The notes under the pieces: generated by a model
The model's database searches: none
What the model saw: only the letters and a program-made list of their open reading frames with translations
What the model was told of the DNA's origin: nothing
Shown here: positions 1 through 33,270 of the stretch, piece after piece
How positions within the stretch are numbered: position 1 is the first letter of the stretch
Layout of the letters: each line of letters opens with the position of its first letter
Source: Cheilinus undulatus
Taxonomy: Eukaryota; Chordata; Actinopteri; Labriformes; Labridae
Direction of reading: 5' to 3'
DNA: 64,000 bases
NCBI RefSeq assembly: GCF_018320785.1
Contig: NC_054876.1
Span: forward strand, 22,032,212 to 22,096,211
Made by a program: the position numbers and the translations under genes

Positions 1-213
1 ACTAAATTTGAGATGATTCATTCAAAACCATAAAGCTTTCCTGATCATTCTAACTTAAAATCTTACTGCTAACTTATATTCCACTTGTATTTGGACAATG
101 CAGCATTTTATTTTTATTTTTGGCCAAATCAGGAACAAACAGCTTTATTTAAATAAGATGTATCCTTTTGATATACTTCATCTTAACTGAACCCTTTTGT
201 AAATTTGAAAATG

Positions 214-562
214 TCCTCACGGTGTAATGGTAGCCAGGAATACTGATTAGCCAGTGACTGGCTCTTCCACACACAGGTGTCTTTATTCTACAACCACTTA
301 AGACACATTCACTGAGCTCAGGTGATCCACATTTCAATAATTATGTGACTACTAGCACTAATTGGCTAGATCTCTGTTGGCTTGACCTCTATCGAACATT
401 TAAAGGAGTGAATATTTTTGCAATCACTTATTTTAGATGACATATTTGGTTTATTTGACATTACTTTGTAGAAATCTATTTTCACTTTTCCATTAAAGAT
501 GTTTTTGTCAAAAAAGTAAAATTATATTGACCATAATTCATTTATAAAATCAATAAAAGGGG
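214..562 (-). mobile_element. Tc1/mariner element, 5'-terminal fragment (minus orientation)
   Basis: Reading on the minus strand, this stretch resembles the 5' end of the longer Tc1-like copy at 35640-37349: both share the ATTACACC/GGTGTAATGGTAGCC segment, the CAGGTGTCTTT segment and the AGGTGATCC segment. Its outer part (about 465-562, with TTTGTAGAAATCTATTTT and an ATATTGACCAT block) also matches the 3' terminus of that copy, so the family has long terminal inverted repeats of roughly 150-200 bp. No transposase coding remains. The similarity between copies is seen directly; the Tc1 assignment rests on the transposase in the 35640 copy. Confidence 0.6.
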
Positions 563-589
563 CTGACAATTTGTTATAAGCACTGTATT

Positions 590-1050
590 TGTGACATGTG
601 GTGGATGTTGGACCCAGAATACAATCCAGACTGGCGAAGTTTAAACAGATTTATTTGACAAAGTGATAGTGCAGGAGGGGGAAATGCAAGGGTCCGTGGT
701 CGTGAGGGCTCCAGGAGAGAGAGTGTGCTGGGTTTGGGCTGACGTGAAGCAGGGAGTGAGGCATTAAAATAGATGGAGAACAAAGCAGGGTTAGTCTCAA
801 AAAACACAAAGAAATCACTGGAGAATTACTTAATACTCGTGAGTGTGTAGAGCAGAGAGGAGCCTTTGTACCAACAGGGTGAAGCAGACAATACTCAGCC
901 GCTGAGGCAGGGGAGAGCAGGTGTCTTAAAGGGAGCTTGATTGTAGAGCAGAGTCAGGTGTGTTCAATCAGCCTCAGCGCCAGGAAGGGGGAGGTGAGCC
1001 TCAGAAGGAGCACAGTGAAGTTAGCGAGTATGAATCATCAACACAGGAAC
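590..1050 (-). repeat. possible LTR-like repeat remnant
   Basis: This block is richer in GC and pyrimidine/purine runs than its surroundings. Read on the minus strand it carries a polyadenylation-type AATAAA (plus 650-655) and ends in TGTCACA-like sequence, as an LTR or a retroelement 3' end might. No second copy is present in the window, no coding domain is seen, and no target duplication was found. The call is an inference from texture only; it could equally be unique intergenic DNA. Confidence 0.2.
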
Positions 1051-1059
1051 AGGGTATAA

Positions 1060-3550
1060 CCAAAATTAAACCAGAGAAGACGAAAACCATCACAGTATTT
1101 TTCTTTAAAAAGTCACAACATATTAAGCTAAATGTTGTTTTTACAACATCCTGGCAGCAATTGGCCATCAAATTCACAGGAGCAGACTATTTTCAATCTG
1201 AATATGCTTTGACAACCTTTATGTTTTGATGTAGAAATGCCATAAACTTAAAAAAAAGGTCTAAACATTAGCAATAATAGGTACAAAAGTACCACTTTTA
1301 TGGTCTGTTTTACCTATGATGTCATGTCATGCAAAAGTTGAATATTGACAACTTTACTGCCCTGTAAAATGTTGGCCTCGCTTCAATGAAGGACAGGAGT
1401 CTGAGGCTGTGTCATTACGTGCAGTGATTTGAGCTGCAACCTCTCAAGGACATAAACTAAATAAAGGTCACATCAGGAGGGAGAATGAGCCGCTAAGGTG
1501 AGCCAGGTTGGACGTCTGCCTTGTCTGCTGGCCAGAGGAAACCAGGGCCGCAACAATCACACAGATGAGCCCGCTCCCAAAGTGATTGATGAAATGTTAA
1601 TGTGGAAAGTGGCGATCCAGAGAATGCTTATCATGAGCTAAAAGGGGCTTCAGGGTCATCGTTTAAGAAGAAAAGGATGGAGGGGAGGCTTATCAGGAGT
1701 CAGACAGCGAGATATTTGTTAAGTTTTGTTTCTTTGTTAGGAAGCAGCTTAGGCCTTTGCTTCCAGTGCAAAGAACAAAATAATTGCCTGTTTGATTGTG
1801 AATCTGTGAGCAGAGATTTTCAGTTATAAAGTAGCACTCTCAAAATGCAAGTGATTACATGGTTTGTTGTTGTGGAGGAGGCTCAACTGGGGAAAAAAAC
1901 ACAATAGTACATTTTTATCATTTTCAGTAGAGAAATTGAGGGAGGCATCTTTGCAGCACACAAAGTCTCTGTGTGTTTTGCAAGAAAACTAGTTATAACT
2001 AGTTTCTGAAACTGTTTTGAATGCATTCTATTCTGTTAAGTAAATGTTTAAGGACATTACCTATTTTTTAATCTAAACATATTACCCACTGCCCTTCATT
2101 TGTCACTGTCGGTCATTTTACCTGGTGTTTCTTCATGTTTACAAAGAAAACTAACAGCTTTAACTCAAGATACAGAGGTTATTAACGTGATTCTTATGCG
2201 TCTCTGAGCACCAGAGAAAAACCCTGAAAGAGAAAACACATTCAGTCTTTGATCGCTGCTCTTGTTTGATGTGCAGCCTCTGCATTCTGAATGGAGGGAT
2301 TAATGGACCAGGAAATGTATGGTTGCTGGCTTTGTACCAATCTTTCACTCAAACACACACACATATAGACACACACTTATTCTTAGATTAACACATTGTC
2401 ACTTATACCTCTCCCTTAAAGCATGTAACACCTGTGACCTTTGTCAGCCTCTATTTACAGCCCCTCTGACAAATATCTGGCACAGGATCCACACTGAGTT
2501 ATGGTGGTAATACAAAGTCACAGAGAGGGATGTGTCAGTTTAAACATCCTGCCTCAAGAAATTATATAATGTGCAAAATAAAAAAGCAGTTTGTCTCATT
2601 TGTTTTGCTTTAAACTTTAATTATGTGACTGCAGGATATAATGTGTCCTATGGGGCATTTTCTCTGAGAGTAGACATTTGAGGTTGAGTATTAAAAAGAA
2701 TAAATCGAAGCACCTGGTGATAAATGATCAATGACCCAAAAGGGGCCAGTTAATAACAGATTACAGTGTCAGAACTTTGTAATTTAAACAACAATGCAAC
2801 AGACCCATGTGCAGGACGAGAATGACTTATTTCACCGAGGGACAAATTAAAAAATACTGATGATAGATGCACACAAGGGACACAATAGGGTAATCTTACT
2901 ACTAAATTGGCAGCTTGTCTGTCCGTCTGTGTTGATTTGCACGCCACACCGTTGCTCCAATTGTCCTCGTTACCTCTCAGGAGACTTCGTGGGTGTCCTG
3001 GTTTGAAACTGGTGCCATTAAATAATCACAAATATGTGCAGATTTACTATAAAATTACAAAATGTTGCGTCAACTCATCATTTGGGGACTTCTGCTGTGT
3101 TTCATTTATCTTGTAAGTCAGATGTTGGAACTGGTAATGACGTCACACCTGTGTTGAATGTACAAGGAGGTATAAGGCCAATATGAGCTATAGCTCTTTG
3201 CCTAACAAAGTAGGATAGCATTATCAATATGGTCACTGCCACTGAGGCTTCAAATGGCCTCTTCGTATAGTCAGTATGTACAGTATGTCCATGTTCACTG
3301 GCTTATACTTGAGCTATCTCAGCAAAGAAAATGAAATTATCAAAAATATGAAGTATCAATATCAGTAAGAACTGAGTATGTTTGGCCCAGAGAGATGAAA
3401 TGTAGGGAGAAATGGGCTAGTAGCACTACTGAAACTAGCAAGATACACTTGAAAATAGTATAATCTTTATCTGGAATGCTTGTTTTGGTGAACCAGTTGT
3501 AATGATCAACTATCTGGTAGTTACATTTCAACAGAGGGATTCAGCAGAGG
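1060..3550. other. intergenic, no gene recognised
   Basis: AT-rich sequence with only short, low-complexity reading frames that show no recognisable domain or exon structure. No RNA gene or clear repeat was recognised. Confidence 0.5.
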
Positions 3551-3554
3551 GATG

Positions 3555-4300
3555 CTTGCAATCTATGGGTGTACTCACACTACTATGCTGACTTCCAGAG
3601 GGCGTTCAACCTAGTGAGCCGGGATGCCCTCTGGAGGATTCTGGAGCCCTGTGGGATCCCAACTTCGTTCATCCAGCTGATGTCTGCCCTTTATTCTGGT
3701 ACAGAGAGTGCTGTGAAGTGTAGTGGCTCCACCTCTGACTTCTTCCCAGTTGTTTCATGGGTGATGCAGGGTTGTGTCTTGTCCTTGCACTATTAAGTAC
3801 CTGTATGGACTGGATAATGGGGCAGGTAACATGGGCAGCGAACTGTGGAGCAACATTTGGCGGTGTCTAGATCACTGATCTGGACTTTGCTGATGATGCT
3901 GTGATCCTTGTGGAGGCTACAGATACCTATGTTGGGGCTCTTAACTTGCTGAGTGAGGAGGCTGAAGCGTTGGGAATGCGTGTCTTCTAAGCCAAAAATA
4001 AGATCCCGGCATTTGGGGACACCTTGGATGCTACCACCAAATCTGTGTCTGTGAATAATGAGAGCGTGGAAGTTGGGAGGATACATGGAGAGATGGGGCA
4101 TGGACCTGGCGCAGGCCTGGAGGATGGCCATCAGGAGGCCAGAGCAGTACAGGACCAAGGTTGATACAAGGCAGTGCCGAACCAGCATATGCTTGCATAC
4201 CTGACCTGACTTGGTTGTTACGTGCCTCCACGTTGAAACAATAAGTGAGAGTGCAGTGGTGGGTCAAGCAGAAGGGCTGGGATAGTTTTTGACCTTGCAC
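3555..4300 (+). pseudogene. LINE (non-LTR retrotransposon) reverse transcriptase relic
   Basis: Conceptual translation gives reverse transcriptase motifs in the right order: an ADFQRAFNLVSRDALWRIL-like stretch (finger/palm motif), VMQGCVLS (the R/QG.LSP turn), and about 100 nt later a DFADDAVILVE segment carrying the catalytic ADD of the Y/FADD box. A downstream SEEAEALGMRV stretch is also typical of fish LINE RTs. The frame is broken by stops and shifts (for example after 3795), so it is a dead 5'- and 3'-truncated copy. The LINE clade cannot be fixed by eye. It lies about 3 kb upstream of ppp2ca and has no relation to it. Confidence 0.75.
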
Positions 4301-5660
4301 CTCTAAAATGTACTCAGTTTATTCTCCAGTCAGAGAGGGCATTTGCTCAAAGTCTGAAGAAAGTCCCTTAAAGCATTCATGAGATATTGCATTTCCTAAT
4401 AAAGGATGAAGATGAGACTCTAGGACCTCTGACCCTAAAAAATCAACCAGTTCATCCTTAGGTCAAAGTGGAAATTGTTTCAAGCTTGAACAAAGCAAAG
4501 CAAAAGGTTGACTTCTATTTAATGCTAGCAGTACATGTGTAATCACCGGCATCCATAACACAGTAACTTTATACAGGATGCTAGTTTTGGCAGAACAATC
4601 ACATATGTAGTAATGAAATATGAACAGCCCTCTCATGAGAGTGGCTCTCTCTTAATGAGCACTGAATAAAGCAATTTAGCCAAGACAGGAAAAAACATCA
4701 GAAAATATCACATGAAAATACTTTCTGTTAATCTAAATCATAAGAGGAGTTGAGTCATTTTTTTACTGACTTCAAGGTCCAGTCTGAATTATTTTTACAG
4801 CCAACGGAGCCCTGTAATAAATGCAGTGATAAACATCTTTAAAACTACATTTTTTGTTGTTTTTTTAAACAGTTGAATGATTTGGATTTATATATATATA
4901 ATCTTTTAGTTTTTAACTGAAGATAGCTAAAACACCAGGAAAATAAACTGGGACAATGATCATCTGCAGAATTATTATCTGATGTCATATTTATTCTCAT
5001 CTTTGAATTACTGAAATGAAAATTTCATGTCATATGATCAAAGCTTGATGAGTAACAAACAAATAACCTTCTTTTTAAAAAAAAAAAGAGACAAAGCAGA
5101 CTACCTGTAATAATAATGGACATCTTGCAGACTACAGGGAATTAATGTGTAAGAATTTTCCTTTTACTCTGAGGGGGGCTGATTTGATGAGAGTAAGCCT
5201 ATTGATTATTAAGTGAAGACAAGCTCCTGTAAAAGAGGTTCCACACGTTATCAAAAGCAGGCTGTGGATAAACTGGCAGTACTAGGTTTCATTAAGTCTG
5301 TCCTCTTGCCTTCTTTAACATTTAAGTTTCAATATTTAAGTGCCTGAGTATTAAGCCTAACTAACATGAAGCCCAGGAAATAAATGAAAAAATGCGTAGG
5401 CTATGCACGTTACAGTCACTGGAATGTCCATGAAATAATGAACCGTCTCATACTGGATAACTTTAATTCAAAATCAAACAACTGGTAATAAATAGACACA
5501 AATGTTGCCTAATAGTAAGACAATCCCTTTTGTTGCTTGGTTTGTTTACCGGTTGCGGGCTACATGTGAAACGCAATGACATCATTGCCACACCATAAAA
5601 TTCACATCATGCTTTCTGAGAACGATGATGTATTCTTTCTGATTTGATGGCAACCTCTTT
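4301..5660. other. intergenic, no gene recognised
   Basis: AT-rich sequence with a short TA run near 4890 and homopolymer A near 5081. No exon-like or repeat structure was recognised. Confidence 0.5.
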
Positions 5661-5669
5661 ATGAAACTA

Positions 5670-5810
5670 CGATCCAATCACACTGCAGAGGAAAAAGAGC
5701 TCCAGACCAATGACAGGCCTGCCGTCATCGGTCTCCGGTTGCTATTTGTGTCGAGCGGCGCTGCTACGTCAAGCTAGAAACTTTGACAGAGCGTGACCGG
5801 AAATAGGTTG
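5670..5810. promoter_or_regulatory. promoter-like patch upstream of ppp2ca
   Basis: A locally GC/CpG-richer patch in AT-rich DNA. It has two CCAAT boxes (5674-5678 and 5707-5711), several CpGs (GTCGAGCGGCGCTG area) and an ACCGGAAAT ETS-like site near 5789. It sits 1.6 kb upstream of the ppp2ca start and is followed by very AT-rich sequence. It could be a distal or alternative ppp2ca promoter, the promoter of a gene leaving the window to the left, or an enhancer. The motifs are seen; the function is inferred. Confidence 0.25.
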
Positions 5811-6010
5811 ATAGGGATAGGGTAACCAAAAACAAAAAATAAAAATTTAAATTAAATGAAAATAAAATAATATAGAATCAAATTAATTAAATACAAATAA
5901 AAAGGGATTAAAGCTATTATTTGACTGCTTAAAATTTGTTCTTCAGAACATATTAAACCTTAATTAAAACCTTGATTAAAAAAATATTAATTAAAATATT
6001 TCCTAAGCTA

Positions 6011-6181
6011 CGGAGCCCCTTAAGGGACGTGGGGAAAAACTGGGAGAAAAAAAAATAAACAGTTTGCCAGATCTGGCAAAAGTATTGCCAGATCTGTCAA
6101 ACTGTTTAAAGTTTTTTTTTTCCTTCCATTTTTTTCCATGCTCCTTAATTTTTTTTTCTCCATGTCCCTTAAGGGGCTCCG
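6011..6181. mobile_element. near-perfect hairpin (foldback) MITE with TA target duplication
   Basis: The two halves are inverted copies. The left end CGGAGCCCCTTAAGGGAC is mirrored at the right end, and the centre is an AGATCTGGCAA / TTGCCAGATCT hairpin with a 5-base loop near 6080-6085. The element is flanked on both sides by TA (6009-6010 and 6182-6183), as expected for a Tc1/mariner-type target duplication. At about 171 bp it has no coding capacity. The structure is directly visible; the superfamily is inferred from the TA duplication. Confidence 0.75.
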
Positions 6182-6189
6182 TACTAAGC

Positions 6190-7080
6190 CTATACTCAAC
6201 ACTAGCTTACTAATAGTTCGCACAGAGGCTGGCATGAATTCCTGTTGATTATGTGTTAATCTCATCCTTTCAATAGCCATTTGTTTTTTGTGAATGCTAT
6301 TTTAATAATTTAAACTTTATTTGATTTTTCATCAACATTGTCACATTTCAGTCGACAAATCAGATGACTCCCATTTACATAGCAAGTTTTTTGTGAAATT
6401 TTATGTCACCAATGTTTAACAATTCTTTACCTTCCAAATGTCTGGGATCGTTTTAGGCACAGAAAATAAAGTAGTTATTTTGAAAATCAATAACACATCT
6501 GCTTTATATAATGAAATATTGAGATATAATAAAACACGGTAAGATTAAATTGAATACAATTAAATCAAATTGAATAAAAAATAAATGGTTCTCTGTCCTT
6601 TTTAAAAATTGCCTAGGCTAAATAAATGTTAGCCCTTAAGTCATTTTTTAAATTAAATCAGCCAATGACTCGAACCCGGACATGATGAACTTTATACTAA
6701 TGTGTTGTTAACATACTGCTGCTCTGAATGCTGAAGTAGCCTCATAAATCTAATTAGAACACATGCAAGAATTCTCTGTGCCCTTGATTTTTGTATTTAT
6801 GGATATAAATGCCTTTTTTTTCAACAGATTAACACATTCCTAGATTGACTAGTAAGTGGGCAATCTGTCCTTGGTCTCCATTTCTCCTGTTTCAAAAGTT
6901 AGAAAGTTTTGATGCCAATTCAGAAACATTTCCTTTCTGATTGTTTTTATAACTATTATCTTAAAATCTTGCATTTTTCTCAAATCAACGGAATATGCGA
7001 GTAATTTCGAATAATCAGATTAATTTTTTTGATCGACTGACACTACTTTAGATCAAACGCATTGAATTTATGTTGAAGGC
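6190..7080. other. AT-rich intergenic sequence
   Basis: Low-complexity AT-rich stretches (notably 6480-6600) with no gene or recognisable element. Confidence 0.5.
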
Positions 7081-7084
7081 CAAA

Positions 7085-7372
7085 CCGGAAGTACATTGTT
7101 TTACTGCAGACGGCTTGGCGTAAACTAACTTCAGGGTGGATCACCAACTGACGTCTCTCCCTCCCTCCTTTTCGGTTTCAATTCAGTCAAATCATAGCGA
7201 CCTGGAAGCCAGAGGCACTTACATGTGTCTTCTGATAAGAGAGCCATTCGCACTTACTGTGGCCGCTTTGTAAGCCGTGGAAAAGACGAGAATATCGGGG
7301 TAGTCTTCCAGCCGAAGTCAGCGAACTTTCGTGTCGCAAACGAACTACAGCGAACCATAAAAACACACAGAG
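7085..7372 (+). promoter_or_regulatory. ppp2ca: ppp2ca proximal promoter and 5'UTR
   Basis: The ppp2ca start codon is preceded by a CpG-richer stretch containing a perfect ETS-type CCGGAAGT at 7085-7092 and no obvious TATA box, as in housekeeping promoters. The transcription start cannot be placed from sequence alone; the 5'UTR must lie between this ETS site and 7372. Confidence 0.5.
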
Positions 7373-19422
<12,050 letters not shown>

Positions 19423-19985
19423 ACTCTGACCTCCGATCCTTGTACAGTCAGGTCCAGTTTTGCCATGATGTATGACCTTCAACTGATAACAACATGACTG
19501 AAGAGGGGAGGGTGGGACACTGGGTGGTGGATTTGGGGGAGGGGGGCTACACAGCAGTGCACATTGTATATCCACACAAAGACCTATTTAAGCATTTAGG
19601 GAAACGATGTCTGTGTGTCAATGAATGGACCAAAAGGTGTGTGCCATAATCATTACAATATCCATTGCTGAGGACTTGTATTGAAACTCTCCCCACTATG
19701 TAAACAACAGTGAAGTTAAAATTCCTCATCCTGTACCTGTGTAGCTGGAATGATGACATTGAGGTCCAAGACGGAAATTTGATACTTAGAATGCGGCTGT
19801 TTGAATCCCACATGCCATGGCTTATATGTAGGAGATTTGAACATGATCTGTTTGCACTTTTGTAAATCTAAAGAAATGTAACATATGTCAAAAAAAGAAA
19901 AATATTTCACACTACAGATGTTCTTTTTTTTTTCTTTTTTGTTTTTTTAAAGTAAAAATAAAGTCCCCATCAGGCAAGTTTTACA
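19423..19985 (+). other. ppp2ca: ppp2ca 3'UTR
   Basis: Sequence between the stop codon and the first well-placed polyadenylation signal. A longer form ending after the second signal near 20143 is also possible. Confidence 0.7.
19957..19962 (+). terminator. ppp2ca: ppp2ca proximal polyadenylation signal
   Basis: AATAAA 535 bases after the stop, followed by a T-rich stretch near 19996-20003 (TTCTTTTTTTGG) that fits a downstream element. Confidence 0.65.
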
Positions 19986-20142
19986 GAAAAGTGTTCTTTT
20001 TTTGGTTCAGTGTAATTTACAAGTACAACTCCTTTTTTGCAGTTACTCAGCTTGATGTATATGATAGCCAGATGTGTTCATCCACGTCAATTCACTGACT
20101 CCCTCTGAACTACAGAGTCTGTATTAACCAAATCATTTGAAT

Positions 20143-20148
20143 AATAAA
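20143..20148 (+). terminator. ppp2ca: possible distal ppp2ca polyadenylation signal
   Basis: A second AATAAA, followed within 45 bases by a strong GT/T-rich tract (TTTGTTTGTTTTTTTTC), the classical downstream element. Confidence 0.5.
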
Positions 20149-20573
20149 GATGAAGGAGGCTCCTTAATCGGATTGTACTGTTTGTTTGTTTTTTTTCTTT
20201 CTTGTAGGAACATTTTTGGCCTGTGTGACATGACTGGTGTTATGGTCTGGCTTACACGGACTCTTTTAAACTGTAATTAATCTTTAATGGGACTACCTGA
20301 GGTCAGCCAGCTCACAAAGCAGAGAGTAGGTCAGCTGTCTGGGCTGCATGTTAACTGGTAGTTTCACAACTGATGGCCTTCTTCCACTTCAAAGATAGAT
20401 AGGGTATATCGGTGCCTTTATGGAGCTTGAGCGTTTGAATTGAATCTACATTTTTAAAATGTGTTTATGATATTTTCAAGTCAATTAACATTAAAGTGTC
20501 TGGAAAAAAAAAGCTGCAGCCCCTAAAAGTTCTTTCAAAATTATTTCTGAGTAGTCATTAACTGCCTTGGGAA

Positions 20574-20740
20574 CAGAGGTGGAAAGTACCCAAGTAAAAG
20601 TACAGTTATTCTGGTTAAAATCCACTAAAGTAAAAATACCAGTCTATAAATTTACTCAAGTAAAAGTAAAGAGTGTCTCATTTACAGTGTACTTTCAGTA
20701 CTGAATAGCTACTGCAGAGTTGTACAGTAAAAGTGATCTT
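20574..20740. repeat. fragment of a dispersed fish repeat (hAT-MITE-like)
   Basis: Begins with CAGAGGTGGAAAGTACCC and contains repeated AAGTAAAAGTAC-like units, a texture I recall from a very abundant teleost DNA-transposon-derived repeat. No second terminus or target duplication could be fixed, so the boundaries are approximate. Confidence 0.4.
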
Positions 20741-20921
20741 TCCTTATTGGCAAGAAACAAGAGAATAGATTTCCAACCAGGTTGTTCAGGAAAAGTCACA
20801 TCCCTATAATAAACTAAAACACAGCAAAATTGACACTGTTAATTTAACTCATATAGAGTTAAATTTAAAGTGTCTGTATTGGTCCATACTACATAAAGTT
20901 AAACTACAGTTTTGAAATTAA

Positions 20922-21421
20922 GGCTGGACAATTGATCGCAATTTAGATTAAATCACAATATGTCCTACAGCAGGTTTTGAGGATGATTTCTAACTAAAAT
21001 GTGTTTCAAAATATTAGTTAAATTCACTTTTGCAGCATAAATGTTAGGCTCTCCGCATCATGCAAACTTTCAACTGTCATTATTTTCAAGAAAAGTTTGC
21101 AAAAGAAATCGTATTCCTTTTTGTTTGTGTATGTTTCTCTTATTAAAAATGAGAATGACATAAAATCATCATTCCCTTCAATACAAGTCATATTCAGTTT
21201 TCAATGAATCAAAATAATTGCAATATGGAACATTAGTTTTCCAAATTGTTCTACTTCCGTTAAATCTACCAAATAATGTTTTTATTATAATATATGATCA
21301 ATATCTTGTATGTTGAGAAATAAATACAATGATAAACTTGGAAAATAACTGCATATTTAATCACAATTACAATACTGTGAAAAAAAAATCACAATAGGTT
21401 ATTTGCCCTAACATCCAGCCC
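20922..21421. mobile_element. non-autonomous hAT-like element remnant
   Basis: The left end GGCTGGACAATTGATCGC and the right end ...CATCCAGCC form a 7-bp inverted terminus (GGCTGGA/TCCAGCC). Subterminal repeats of an ATCACAAT motif lie near both ends (about 20950 and 21388). About 500 bp, AT-rich, with no coding capacity. No clean 8-bp duplication was found. Confidence 0.4.
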
Positions 21422-22440
21422 GATTTTTAATATTTTACAATATGATAGCTGCAGTATTTCTTGAAAATCTGTGGCAAGGTGGGTCTCTTCTAGCAAGAAA
21501 AAAAGCAGAGTTAATTTTGTGGCTAGGCAATGCATACTGATGCAGCATTAGCTTGGTGGGCGACTTCACTCATGGTGCAAAATGTGTCTCACATCAAAAA
21601 CAACAACAAACATGAACAAAGTTATCCCAGCATGGATAACAATATAACAGAGGACATCCAAACAACAGAACACATCACAAACGAAACCGACCCATTTTCT
21701 CAAGCACAGATAATAAAAATGTGTTTTTACTTTAGTTTTTCATACATACAGTTACAATGTACATGTAGTTTCTCATTTTCCTTTGCAAGATAATGTACTG
21801 TGCCCTGCCCAATGATAGAAACAAAAGAAGCCACAACAAAAAAAAATCCAATGAAAACATGATGCTATATTATATAATGACAAGAGCAATAGGAAACAAC
21901 CTGGAATTATATTAAATCATGAATATGCACCTCGACAGGGATGAAAGCTTTCGAGGAGCACATGAATGCACCATGGAATCAACTGGAAAAGATCTGCAGT
22001 AAGGAGAAAGCGCCATCCTATGGCAGGTTAAAGATGAACATAAATTCACTTCTGTTTTTACCGCATTATACCTATATTACGTCTGTCATTATTATGCTGA
22101 TTCTTGCACGTATCCTTAAACGGATTTATTTCTAGAATCCAAGATACAAGCAAACCTAGATGAACGCCCACACCTTCAAAATATTCGTCATATTTCTATA
22201 ATGGACGTTAAGCAACTAAAAATAACCAATGTTACTGGATATGTTAACATAAGAGATGTTTTGTTTCAAAGGGAAAAATACATATACTAAAATACATTTA
22301 TATAAAAACATAACAATCAGAGTGTACATTAAAGTACAACTAATTACAGGGAAGCTTATCAGGCTTTCCAGAGATCACGTAAACCTGGTTAATATTTTGG
22401 GGTATTGGAGTTACACGTATCAAAACGGGGTTAGATAAAC
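21422..22440. other. intergenic between ppp2ca and skp1
   Basis: AT-rich sequence; short frames show no recognisable domains. Confidence 0.5.
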
Positions 22441-22633
22441 AGGAAAGACAGCGTTAAACACGTCCGCCCCCTTTTTCCTCCATCATCTGACAAAGCGATC
22501 GTCTACCTCCGGGCGGCAGGCTCAGCAGGTCGATCCAGAGACTTCCAGCCGCTGTCGGTTCCTCCGCGTCTGTCCGGTCCTGCTGTTGACTACAGAGGAG
22601 TTTCACCTCTGGATCTGGGTTTAAGTAGTTACG
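22441..22633 (+). promoter_or_regulatory. skp1: skp1 CpG-rich promoter and probable non-coding exon 1
   Basis: A sharp rise in CpG content (TCCGGGCGGCAGG, CCGCTGTCGG, TCCGCGTCTGTCCGG) after a long AT-rich stretch, ending in a plausible donor ACG|GTACGTGG at 22634. skp1 coding starts 3 bases into the next exon, so a non-coding first exon is required, and this is the only fitting candidate upstream. The exact transcription start is not determinable here. Confidence 0.55.
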
Positions 22634-23275
22634 GTACGTGGCCTCGCAAAACGGAATATTGGGAGGTTATTTAACAATTTTGGCCCGTTTTGGTTATAGA
22701 GGCGTTTACATTTTGTTTACATCTTTGTTTCAATAGCCTGTATGTGGTTGCTAAGAGGCCTCACTGACATCGTAAGGCGCTAGCGTAACAAGCTAAGATG
22801 CTAGCATTGTGCATGGTAATGCTAGCTACCGCATTAGCATACTATATACCCATATTTGTGTGTTAATTTTGGTTGCGAAGTCATAAAAGGTAGGTATTAT
22901 GGCTTTCGTTAACACACTGGTTAAATATCCGGTACATTTACAGTCTTAATTTCCGTGGACTTATATAGCAAACTCGCTACTTAGTTAGCATTTCCGTCCG
23001 TTTAGCTTGTGGTAACAGGTGGCCAGCTAAATGTGTCGTTAGCTTGAAGGAAGATTGACCTTACTTATAATACCGACGTCAACACAAGTTAAGTGATGCA
23101 TAAATCCATTAACAGTTGTGAAGTGTGTGTGGTTTTTCAGTTGACAGTTAGCTAATAATGAGAAGTAGCGGTTGTTTTAGCAGGATAACAGAAGTTGTTA
23201 ACTAGCCAGTTTAGCCTAGCTAGCTTTAGCGTTAGCAATCATCCGACGCATAATCAGGGTCAGCTGTCAATGTGA

Positions 23276-32584
<9,309 letters not shown>

Positions 32585-32782
32585 ATGGGGAGATCCTGCC
32601 AACACTACCACACTGAAAAGGAACTGTCCCTGCTAACTGGTTGCACTGGCGTTGTTCATACTTGTCAATATTTACATTTAGTGTATTTAGAGCCACATTA
32701 CCCCCCCCCTTCAGCCCCCTACCCTGTTATCTTTCTACAACAGCATGACCATTTTAACTTGCCTGTGTGTTGTCTTAATTTA

Positions 32783-32788
32783 AATAAA
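32783..32788 (+). terminator. skp1: skp1 polyadenylation signal (proximal)
   Basis: AATAAA about 200 bases after the skp1 stop, followed by a GTGTTGTATTTT downstream element. Confidence 0.55.
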
Positions 32789-32961
32789 GAAAAGCTCTTC
32801 AGTTACACACGTGTTGTATTTTCACATAAAAAGGAAAGTTCTGGATTCATGGCTTTGTACCCTTAAAGATTTGTCACTCCTTTCATATTTTCCCCAATTA
32901 TTAATCGCTATGGTTGTCTTTTTTACTGGACATGTTTGTGTTCTTTTAGGTTAACTGATGA

Positions 32962-32967
32962 AATAAA
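32962..32967 (+). terminator. skp1: skp1 polyadenylation signal (distal candidate)
   Basis: AATAAA followed within 10 bases by a T-rich stretch. A further AATAAA lies at 33227-33232. Multiple signals suggest alternative 3' ends. Confidence 0.45.
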
Positions 32968-33270
32968 ATGGCTTTTTTGACTATGGAAATGCGAGGGTGA
33001 ATATTTTATTTTTCTGCTCTGTAAATGCATCCTGTAAAAAACAAGTTAGAAAATTGTGTCTGAAGGAAAAGTTTAAGTTGGACGGATGATTCTTGGTTAT
33101 GGACTAAAGGTACTTTGTGTGCAGACACAGCATTAGTAAACTCATTCCTAATTCATGTTTTGAATTGGAAACTTCAGATTAGTCTTGATGCTGGCTTTTG
33201 GGATGATCAAACTTAATGAAGGAGTAAATAAAACTTAAAAAAAGGTCGGTGTTTGTCATTTTTTTCATAG

